From positions 33,040,498 through 33,104,497 of the forward strand of contig OZ022576.1 in the NCBI GenBank assembly GCA_963669155.1: a stretch of 64,000 nt of DNA. The letters are read 5' to 3'. The position numbers were made by a program, and so were the translations under genes. The stretch comes from Arbacia lixula (taxonomy: Eukaryota; Echinodermata; Echinoidea; Arbacioida; Arbaciidae). Numbering within the stretch: position 1 is the first letter of the stretch; each line of letters begins with the position of its first letter. Under the pieces are notes generated by a model that was not told the origin of the DNA, did not search any database, and was given only the letters and a program-made list of their open reading frames with translations. Positions 13,101 to 25,100 of this stretch are shown here, piece after piece.

Positions 13101-16100
13101 GATTATGTTTAACCCATTCCTTTTCCTTAGGTTGTATTATGCAGACATCATCATGAAAACCATCAACAGCGTTGACTATAACGGTGGAAACAAGATCCAG
13201 ATCTTACAAAAATTTGGAGCTATTTACTTTGACATTGCTCTCTACAAGGTAAGGAATTGCCTTCTGCGTATTACCTGGATACTGACCTGGACCCCGTATC
13301 ACAAAGAGTCGGCTGCTATCTATAGAAACTTTGTGATTTATTGCAAAGTTGCCATCTATTGCAACTCACCTTATCACAAATCACATCACCCCATTGTATG
13401 TTGATGTGATTTTTAATAGATGTAAGTTACTAGTATCATATTTGTGTTATTCTTTATAATGTTTAAATTATATCACATCCCTTTTAGTATTCACATTTCA
13501 CAGACTCTTTTGCACCAGAAGTATCAGGTGGCATAATTGAAAGAAACATGATGATCGTTATTATTATTCACTCACCGTGGTCTAGGACTACATCCTGTGG
13601 ACAGAGCTGGGAGGCAACAATGGTATCTATGCAGCCAATCGCCACTCAGGGGAGATGGTGCTTGCCTACCACCAGAGAGGGGAACAGGTTTACGGAATCA
13701 CCACGTACGCTGACACCAGACAGAAGATGGTGCACAGTGAGTCTAGTTTTCACATTAACCCTTTAGATGTCAAGTTATAGTGCTGCTCTATGGGACGTGT
13801 GTGTAATACTCGTAATTATAGCTTTCTTTACCATCCTATTACCACTGCGTGAAGTGACCATTGATTTATAACACAGTGAAAATGATTCCTGATTTTTCTG
13901 CTACAAAGTTGTGTAGTTCTATTGAAGTGAATGAGGGATTTCTGATTTTCTCATCAGTATTATGTTTTACTTTTAATGTTGTTTCATCAAAGAGTCTTTG
14001 TATAACTACAGAGCTCTCTTGAAAAGTAGGCCCTCGGGCTCTGAATGAGACTACCCTCTAAATGTAAATAAAACTTGAATAAAAAAATGAATTATCTTTT
14101 TTTTAAATACTGATGTTTGTTAGCAGAGTGATGATATGAAGGTAAGGAGGAGAGCAGCTCTGCAGTTGGATGATTTTAAGATTGTTTTCGCGTGTATACA
14201 TGTGTTTTCTTTTCGCAGACCCTTGCCGCTTCAGAAATGGCGGCTGTGACCAGTTGTGTGTGAGCTCTCCGTCCAGCCAGCGAGGTTACATCTGCATGTG
14301 TACTCTTGGCTTCCGTCTGGCAGACAACAACAAGACCTGCTTCTCAAGTAAGGAGACACGCCTTCTCTCTCTCTCTTTTCTCTCCCTACAATTATGGATG
14401 GCTTAGCTCTCCTCACATCAAGAGTATACTTCTAGACCCAACTCACAATCTTATCAAGTCCCCTCCCCAAAGAGACAATTGCTTTTCTATCTTCTTATTC
14501 ATTTATTACATTTCTATCTCCTCTTTTTTTGCTGCTTACTTCCATTTTCTAAGCATGACTTCACCACTTTAACCCACACAATGACAGCTGAAATAGTGCT
14601 TCTCATTGTGTTTGTATCATGGGGGCAAACATGTAACGGTGGCACCTCCAAAGTAATTACAAAAATACAGCTCAATGTAGCCCAAAAGAGCTCCTGGGTG
14701 ACACAAAGATATAACCCACTACGATCTCCCTTTCTCAGATCTGGTCCAGGACGATTTCTTCCTGGTGACTGACACGTACCGACGCGCCATCTTCCAGGTC
14801 AGCTTCACGTCGACCACGTTCACGCCAGAGGCACTCTCCCTCAGCGACATCCAGAACCCGATAGCCGTGAGCTTTGACCCTGTGACCCGCATGGTGTACT
14901 GGACGGACGTAGCTGCTGGGACGCTGAGCCGTGCTGCGCTTGATGGGAGCCAGCAGAGTGTCATAGCTTCATACGGAGTGGAACGTACGTCTTTGGCTAC
15001 TTCACTTTGCGTTCAATCTCGTCTGATTTGGTTTGTTTTGTATCTTTCACAACGTACAATGTTTGTTAAAATATCAGAGATTCAGAAAGAGAGACACTGC
15101 AGGTAGGATAGGTAGAGTAAAAACATGCAGAATAGAAAGGTAGCATATCACAGGTTTATACGGAGTGGAACATAAGTTTCTGGCTATTTCACTTTGCGTT
15201 CTGTCTCATCTGGTTTGACTCCTTCTTTTGCTTTCGCAACATACAATCTTGATAAAAATATCAGCAAAAACAGGAACACAATTATAGGAAAATGCAGTTA
15301 TAGAAAAACAAGTACTATGGAAAGCTTATAAATGTTGGTGAAATGGTGCAATTTCTTTTGGAACCCTTAAAGGAATAGTTCACCCTGAAATTATTTGGTT
15401 TTAATAAAAGGAGACACATGAAAAAAACATTGAATGTTTGAAGAAATTGGTCAAAGGAAAAGAAAGTCATTTGATTCTAAAATTGTTATTTTGTGACGTC
15501 ACATGGGAGGTGCTCTCCCATATGTTGTGTACAATTTTTGTGGAAAATTTACTAAAAAGGATATTTATCATGTCAACTGTGCGTTTGATATATCATTAGA
15601 CACATGTTTTTACACACATGTCGCTGTGAAAAGAATGTATTCCTTCATCAAAGAACACAAAAAAGGCAATTTATGGAAAAAGTAGTATACAACATATAGG
15701 AGAGCACCTCCCACGTGATGTCACAAAATCAAAACTTTCCTTTTCGTTTGACCGATTTTCATCAAACCATCACTGATCTTTCTTTCATGTGTCTCTTTTT
15801 ATTGAAAACAAAATAGTTTCAAGGTGAATTATCCCTTTAAAAACACTTTGCATTATATAATTCATCGATGACTTAACTTAACTTAACCCATTCTTTACTG
15901 AGCCAGCCCTGTGTATTGGCAGGCTGACATAATGTGCTGCACTGACAATAGATGACAGGCTATGAGAAGACTTGAAATACCTTAACCCTAATACTCCCAA
16001 GGTATTTCAAAGCTTTCACGGGTCGCCCAATTGCCTCAACATTTTGCACAAGGGTCAAGACTTATGTAATCTTGTAACCCTAAATTTACAAAAATCCTTT

Positions 16101-19100
16101 TATTTTTTTATAAATTTATTTATGCAAGAAATCATAGAATTCTGTATTTCTCACTAAATAAAGCCTCAGGAATAGCAATTTTTGGTACAAATGTCTTTCA
16201 TAACTCCCTCATCAATTCCTAAAAGAAAAAAATAGGTTGTGGTAATTATTTCTTATTTATTTTATTGTTTTCCAATTTTCTGATACTTACTCAAAAGGTA
16301 TTTACATAAAATGGAAAAGCTCTTGATTTTTTTCCATAGGTGTATACACAGTCATATAGAGAAATAGCAAAATTTCAGTGACATGTGTTCAGTAAACATA
16401 ATCTGAGACTTGCACGGTAGGTCCGATTGTCATAAATTTGGTGTCAAAATGTGCGGGAAGGAGCAGAGAAAAAAGTCGTGAAATTTCGTTCGGGAATATT
16501 GAGGCATTCGGAAGTACCTACAAAAATTCGACGGGGGGGGGGGGGGGGGGCATAATGCTTTGCTCTGGCCCTGTGAAGCAAACATGATAGCTACTATTTA
16601 GAAGACAATTTACAAGAGTATTAGGGTAAAAGAGTGCAATTAATCCACACCCCTTTGATGTAATGATGTATTAATGGTGGGAAGAGTGGCCAGAAGAAAC
16701 ATGGTTTAGTCCGTTTATATGTAACTCTACTGCTTCTCCAGATCCCGATGGGATTGCAGTCGATCCACTCTCCAGACTCCTGTACTGGACCGACACTGGT
16801 ACACAGACCATCTCCGTAGCCCACCTGGACGGTTCCGACCGGAAAGTCCTGGTGCGTGGCCTCTCCAAGCCCAGGGCCATTGTCTTGCATCCCACTGAAG
16901 GGTGAGTCTCAGGCAGAAATGCTTCCATGAATTCTAGCTCCGTACCGCATAAAAGTAAATGTTTTTGCAGGATGTACCGGCTGGTGCGTGGCCTCTCCAA
17001 GCCCAGGGCCATTGTCTTGCATCCCACCGAAGGGTGAGTCTCGGGCAGAAATGCTTCCATCAATTCTAGCTCCATACCGCATAAAAGTAAATGTTTTTGC
17101 AGGATGTACCGGGCAGCCGCATTCGGATTTGGTTTGCAGTCGTATCCGCTTCCAGTCTAGCGTACGTTGGTGAGAATGGAAGCAGACAGGACTGCAGAAC
17201 ATATCAGGATGTCGTTTCCCCCAGTGCATTGTGGGACAACTTTCCCCTATATGTTGTATGGAGAATACTGCAGCGGTGCATGATGATGATCATGATGAAA
17301 ATGTTTGTTATATTTATGATCATGATTATTTTGATGAGAAATACCGATATCATTTACAATTATAATATGATTTTAATTTATTTAATAATGTTACACCTTC
17401 TACTAATGTGTGAAAGGATTTAAAAATAATGATAACGGACCACATTCAAGAATCGTTCTGCCATCATATCACTGGGCCCGAATGTTGTTTCATTTCAACA
17501 AGTGTTATCACTTGTTAGATGACTCATTCCTGGTCCTCTGGATTTAGATAGGCACATGATTTGAAATAAAATCTTTATGTTTGTGTTGTCATGGAAACTT
17601 ATGTCAAAAACCTGTTCTTTCCACAGAGTGATGTTCTGGACTGACTGGGGCGACAATCCAGCAATTGAGCGATCATCCATGGACGGAACGACGAGATCAG
17701 TCGTTGTGTTTGGATCTCTTCGTTGGCCAAATGGCCTGACCATTGACTACCAAGGTTAGATATGAAAGGATTCTGACAAACTAATTCGGGTATTTGATAC
17801 TTCAAATGAAATTATGGTCAAAACTGTAACAGATTAAAAAAAAAAACCATAAAAAACATACTTCTCACAAATGTGTAAAGATTTTGGTCAAATGCTTTCA
17901 AAGCCTTCAAAAGTGCACAAAACGATTTAAAATGTGTCATTTTCATGAGTACTGTAAATTGTGGTCAAGATTTTTCAAAACTTCATGTTCTCTGGTGTGA
18001 TTTCTCCAATTGTCTAGCTGGGCGACTCTATTGGTGCGATGCCGGTACGGAGAAAATCGAGACCTCTGATCTCCACGGGGCACAACGTCGAGTGCTCATC
18101 GACTTTGGGCATGATGTCCACACCTTTGACGTGGCGGTGGTGGGTGGGTCGGTGTACTGGACCGACTGGGTCATGCAGAGTCTGCTGCGGGCTGATAAGG
18201 AGACTGGGGCAAGCAACATGACCATCGGCCCCACCGATTACCTCAGACCTAACGCCATGTATGCCGTCACCACGTCAGCTCTCCCTTCAGGTCTGATTCC
18301 AATCACTTTATGTTGATTTATGACTTTTATTTCAGTAACAAGTGTGTGCCCAACTTTTGTATGATTTTCCCATCAGGTCTATTCCAATCACCTTATGTTT
18401 GTTTATGCCATTTATTTCAGTAACAAGTTTGAGCCCAACTTGTGTCAAATTTTATCATTAGGTCTGATTCCAGTCACTTTGTTTTGTTAATCTTCGACAT
18501 TTAATTGTTGAACATTAAAAGAGAGAATTTAAACTTTGTATTACAATCAGTAAAAGATAAGCATGTTTTATTTCATGTGAAATGTTCATCTCTTTTTTAT
18601 TCGATGAAATAGCCTGTAGAGGGCCAAATATATTGATTTTTATTTTACCAAGTTTGACATCTAGTTTTTTTTTTAAATTTATGTACAAGATGAATACATT
18701 TGCTGCGTAAAAAATGCCTCAAATGCATGCGTCATTAACCACAGGGATGGAGCATTCATCAAGGTCAATTTTTAGTGGAGGTCGCATTTAAAGATTGCCG
18801 TCCCTTTTGCAAGCTTAAAATTTGACATCGTCTATCACGATCGTAAATTGAAGAAAGTGTGATTCAAGACCATTTCTAAAAATATAGCATGTTGAAGCTT
18901 TCTGCGTATGTAAAAATTTCAGTCGTTAAATTTCAAACCGAGTTTTTTCGTACTACGAAAAAAGTATTAGTCTTTGTTACAGTATCTATGTAGTTGTTAT
19001 GCATGTGTGAAATCCTAATTTTATGAGTAATTACCAAACTTTTATAATCTAATAAACAGATTAATTAATAAAGCAGATATTTCAACACAAACTGCTAAGA

Positions 19101-22100
19101 GCCTGAGGTAAAGACTATTAATCAGACCTTGTTTACGTGCATTATTTGAATTTTACACTACGTATCAGTTTCAAATTATGAATATACAGCTTGCTAACAC
19201 TTCTCTATATGTTTTGCCAATGTTTTGATGGTTTTGTGGTGATCTGAAAAGGGGACGGGCTGTCTTTAAACTCATCTTATTGTCACCTTTCTCGCCAGGC
19301 ATCAGCAGTTGTTCTGACAACAATGGCGGCTGTGCTGGCCTATGCCTACCTACTACTGCTGGGAGAACATGCATGTGCCCTGATGGCTTTGAGCTCAGTT
19401 CAGCAGGATCATGTATCCCAGGTATGAATCAATTAAGCCTAGTCACCACGCTGCTGGAACTCTTTAGATTGAGATCATACTTCATCTTTGTTCTTATACC
19501 ATATAATTGAGATAATACCGCTATCATTACCGATGAACGTCGGTAGGCACGTTTCTAGTGAGCCGTTAAAAACACCGCTCATGTACACCAAAAAAAAATG
19601 TAGTATTGCGGTGTTTTGGAGAGCTTGACTCTCTCCAAACGGTGGTGACATGTTCTGCTAAGCCATAAGAGCGGTGTGATTAGCGTACCACATGCCAGAG
19701 TGGGATGCACAAAGAGCATCGTTTACAGCTATTTTGCGGATGCAGTATATAAGATTTGCTTTCTGAAATATTGCGATATTATTACGAGGTATCGATCAGC
19801 AAAATAGCCCCATAATAAGGGAAAAAGGGGGGGGGGAGCAAATACCACATTATTAAAGTTATTTCTGTTCATATATGCAGCTATTGGTAGTGCATCAGCA
19901 AAATTGTCGCAAATGCTGCATTTATTTTGCGGATGGGTGATGTATATGAATGGGGTTATAGATAAAAGGATATATACCCAGATCATAAATCGATCAATAG
20001 ATAGATGGATGGACAGATATGTAGATATGTTGAAAGACAGATGAACAGATAGGTAGGTAGATAATAAATAGATATGTAGATAGGTGGATAGACAGATGAA
20101 CAATAGATGAACAGATAGGTAGGTAGATAATAAATAGATATGTAGATAGGTGGATAGACAGATGAACAATAGATGGATGGATAGATAGATGATGGATAGA
20201 TATATGGATAGAGAGATAAGTAGATGATACATATGAAAAATAGATGTTGATAGATAGACAGATAGAAAGATAGATGGACACGTAGATGTATTGATTAATT
20301 GTTCATTTCATTTTGATATGTTTTAATGCCTCCGCCACGAAGTGGCTGGACGCATTATGTTTTTGGGTTGTCCGTCCGCCCGTCCGTCCTGAATCCGTTT
20401 AGGCAATATCTTGAGAACCGTAAACCAGATTTGCTTCAAATTTGGTACATGTGTATTGCATAAAACCAATGAAGTGTATAAAATTGGGGTCAAATCTGAT
20501 TGAGGTCAAAGGTCAATGAACTTTGTGAAAAATTGCCCCAAATTGACCTTTTTCACATTAAATCCATATCCAAGGATACAATTCTCATCAAACATGGTAC
20601 AAAGATGGATCACTACTTAGGGGTAGGCTGGTGACATTTGGGGTAAAATTCCTGAATGGTCAGAGGTCAAAGGTCAATGAACTTTGTGAAAAAAATGCAA
20701 AAATTTGACCTTTTTCACAATAAATCCAAGTCCAAGGATGCAGTTCTCGTTAAACATGGTATAGAGATGGTTCACTACTTGGAGATAGACTGGTGAAATT
20801 TTTCGTAAAATTCCTGAAATGTCAGAGGTCAAAGGTCAATGAACTTTGCAAAATTGGCTAAAACTGCCCCAAACTTGATATTTTTCGCAATAAATCCAAA
20901 TCCAATAACGCATTTCCAACCAAACATGGTGCAAAGATGGATCACTACTTGGGGCTAGACTGGTAACATTTTTGGTGAAATTGCTGAAAGGTCAGAGGTC
21001 TAAAGTCAATGAACTTTACCAAGAATTACCTAAAAATTGCCCCCAAATTGATATTTTTCAAAGTAAATCCAAATCCAATGGTGCATTACCGACCAAACAC
21101 GGTGCAAAGATGGACCACTACTTGGGGTAGACTAATAACATTTTTGGTGACATTTCTCAAAGGTCAATGAACTTTGCCAAAATTGGCTATTTTTCACATT
21201 GAATTCAAATCTAATGATTCAATCCAAATAAAACATGGTACAGAGATGTGTCACTTCATGGAGGTAGACTGGTGAAAGTTTGGGTAAAATTGCTCTAGGT
21301 TAACACTTGTGAATGTTATTTGCTTATGTTTATGTTTTTTCCTTTAAGATATTGTTGCTGTCATCATTTAAAAAATACTTCTTGATATGTACAGATTGTA
21401 TGAAGTTATGAGCTTACTTTATTTATACCTAAAATATGTTTGATAGACATCAATAGTGTCAGATGACTTGTAAAAAGATACGTTCTAAAAATCATACAAG
21501 AGTGTTGATGATTCAATAATATATCTGAATGCATCCATTAAAAATGAAACAGTTTTTTGTATGTACATTGAGAAAGTTATGTCTTCATATTTCCTCATGG
21601 AATTTATAATATTGCTAGAATATGTTTTAAGTGCCTGTGGATACTTCTTTTGTTATCAAACTCGTTTTATCCATACACATGTATGCCTGTAGAATCATTT
21701 AAAACTGAATAAATGTTGAAAATGCTATTCACAGATCAACTGATACTGAGTTTTCAGAATGATCAAAGATGCCTATAATGAAAGGGCAATAATTGCCACT
21801 CAAGACAAATAAAGAAAAGAGATTGTTACCAGTTTTGAATCATCTTCATAATGATTTTTTGATGCAAAGTGAATGTAAAATGATCACTATATGGTAAAAT
21901 GGACAAGACTCATACAATTGACATGATTATTACTCCAAATTCTGTTTTTGACATTGTTTTCATTTACAGTGGTATACTTTCTATTTTGAAATTTAAAAAA
22001 AATCTCTTACTAGTGTTGCCAATTTGGAAGCCCCAAATATCAAGATATCTAGGTCAGGTTATATAATGACCGTAGATCACTTAATAGGAATACATTTGAT

Positions 22101-25100
22101 ATGACTCTGGTTTAGATCCATCAACACTGTGCCCCATGGAGTTTGACAAGGGCAGCATCGCTAAAGACTGCCTGCCTGTACCCGGGAGGAATTGTCCAGT
22201 GCAGTGCCATGCTGGCTTTGTCTCCACCGTGGATGCCGTCCGCTGCGAGGCCTCTGGGAGCTGGGATATGGACATCAACACCATCTGTATAGGTACATTT
22301 CTGTGCAGCGTTGAGTAGAAACCAGCAGATTTATTTTTATGATAATGGTGATGATGAAAATTGGCTTGAAGTAAGAAGTACTACCTTAAGCACTCCATTA
22401 TTACACTGGCTTTTAGACAAGCAGCCATATATTCACTGTGAAAAGCTAGTTGATCTCCTCAGATCAGGAGTAAATCCTGCCAGGTACTACACCTGGCTTG
22501 AGAAAGCAAGCCAAAGCAAAGCAAAGCAAAGCAAGCATGTGCAAAACACCTTGTCCAAGGGTGTTACTGGGCTGGGCTCAAACTAGAGGGGAGAAAAAGA
22601 CTATTTCTTGACGTCAGAGGGAAAAAAGGTACTATTTTGTGATGTCATTACAAAAATAGTCGCCCTTTTCCCTCTGTCTCGTTATCAGTTCATTCCGGGT
22701 AAATGCGCGACACGCAAAATCTACGTGATACATTTCTTTCCAGCTGCTTTTTTGCTTTTTAGTTGAAAATCAGTAAGCGCGCTAGGGGAACTCCCGGAGT
22801 GTTGCGGTCAAGGCGCAACTTTAATTTCCGTTGGTTTGCTTCAAGCCGCAGGAAATAACAAAACATATGAATTGGGCTCCTAACATTCAGAGCTTAGAGC
22901 GTGGACACTATCACAAGATCCATGGTAAATCCCCTGTCCCACTATTGCGTGCAAGCGTTGCCAATGACTTGCAAGGAACAATTTTCCAGCATGCAGGGTA
23001 ATTTCTGCGGGCTGACAAGAATTTTGACAAGTTTTGCATGCTTCTAACCTGCAGGACGCATGCTAATTACGTTCTACTTGCGCGTATTACGTGTGACCTG
23101 CGTGTCAGGCGCGAGAGAGCTTTGAAACTGATCCATGTTGCCTGCGAGTTACCTGCGTCACAACTGCGTGTTACATGCGTGAGAGTTGTGTGCAAGTGCG
23201 AGCCTCTCAGAACGTCATCATCTAGGCCGCACTTGACCCTGAACTAACCAGCAAAAAGGTAGTAACTGACCCTCAAAATACACGTAATTTGTTCATATAT
23301 GCCTGCACCACATCCGCAGAAATGACCAGCTATACGGATGTTGGCAGTATCTTCACCTTTCTTTGCCAGTAAAACACCCATATTATGCTAGTAGAATACC
23401 CGCAGGTGACTCACGTTTCCGGTGCATAGTCACAAATCCACGGGCAAGCTGCGTACTTCTTGCGAGTTAACTGCCTGTGACTTGCAAGTTAACTGCCTGT
23501 GACTTGCGGCCGCTGACGGGTCTCCTCTGCGGCCAATCCCCGCAACTCACCCAGAGCAAGTTTTGAACATGCTCAAAACTTGGCTGCGATTAAAACGGAT
23601 TTGCGTGCGCACCTCCGGGCAACTACCGAGATACGTGCTAGGTACTGTCACGTGCGGGCCATCTGCGGTGACCTCCGTGTAGCAAAAATTGTCCCTTCCA
23701 AGTCACACTCAACGCTTGCGCGCAGTAGTGGGACAGTGGCTTGAAGATTGTCCGTCCCTTTTGCAAGCTTAAAATTTGAAATCGTCTATCACGATCGTAA
23801 ATTGAAGAAAGTGTGATTCAAGGCCATTTCTGAGAATACAGCATGTTGAAGCTTTCTGTATATGTCAAAATTTCAGCCGTTAAATTTCAAGCCGACTTTT
23901 TTCGTACTACGAAAAAAGTATTAGTCTTTGTTACAGTATCTCTGTGGTTATTATGCATGTGTGAAATCCTAATTTTATGAGTAATTACCAAACTTTGGAG
24001 ATGATTCCTTCTATAGATCAATTTTTTTCATAATGCGTTTTATAATTCAATAAACAGATTAATCAATAAAGCAAATATTTCAACACAAACTGCTAGGAGC
24101 CTGAGGTAAAGACTATTAATCAGACGTTGTTTACGTGCATTATTTTTTTATATTTTTTATATTTTACACTACGTATCAGTTTCAAATTATGAATATACAG
24201 CTTGCTAACACTTCTCTATGTTTTGCCAATGTTTCGATGGTTTTGTGATGATCTGAAAAAGGGACGGGCTGTCTTTAAGGATTCAATTAATGAACAAAGA
24301 ATCTATCAATGAAGGATATAAAACAAATATTTCATGATTTCATCCCAGCACCTTACCAAAAGAGATTTTGGGGCAAGTAGTGTGCATGCACCACTTGTCC
24401 TCTAGGCTATTTGAAGGTGTTTGGGCTGCATATGAGCCACATGCAAAAAGTCTGTAGGGCTACGTGTTAATGGAATTAAAAATCATTCCCATTTAAAGTA
24501 TAGCCCACAAATCTATCAACAAAATTTAACATGGAGCCAAGGTAAATGTATTTCATCCGTTATCTCTTTCCTATTGTGTATATGTTGCAATTTTTTTATA
24601 CTGGAGGTAAAGTTCATCATTGGAGTGTATTTGTTGCTCGCAGCCCAAGAGTGCCCCCCACTGAATGTGCCAGACCATGCCATGACCAGAGGCCCCTGCT
24701 ACCCCCCCTTCACGGCGTCCAAGCTGTGCCAGCACCAGTGTGTGCCGGGCTACCTGCAGACTGGGGGCGACACTCGTAGGGTCTGTGACCAGCGCGGAGA
24801 GTGGATAGGACAGCCCATCCAATGCCAAGGTTGGTTGCAAATCTCGGCAAAATACTCTATGATCTGTTTTTTTTTCTTCAGGGTTTTAATTTTTGCTAGT
24901 ATTTGGGAATCACTGGAGGAGAGCAAATTTAACAACTCGTGCAAATATTGCCGCCAGATTTTGACCGCAATTCCGGCGTAAAGTATGGGCTCATACAGAA
25001 GTGTACAGAAAGGAGATTAGGAATGTGGCCTATAGAAGAAGGTGTTTTTTAAGTACTGGCTACTTTACAGAATTCCAAAAGGACCAAAATTTGGTCTACA

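Larger units (their letters stand above)
22585..24350. mobile_element. Element family C copy split by two nested insertions
   Basis: Family C sequence runs to CCATGGTAA (about 22929) and resumes at GGATTCAATTAATGAACA (about 24280). Between lie two other elements in series. The uninterrupted order is visible in the 62745 copy (CCATGGTAAGGATTAAATTA). Confidence 0.75.

Noticed and set aside
19729..20281. Tyr/Leu/Ser-rich minus ORFs
   Set aside because: Translation of the GATA-type microsatellite.
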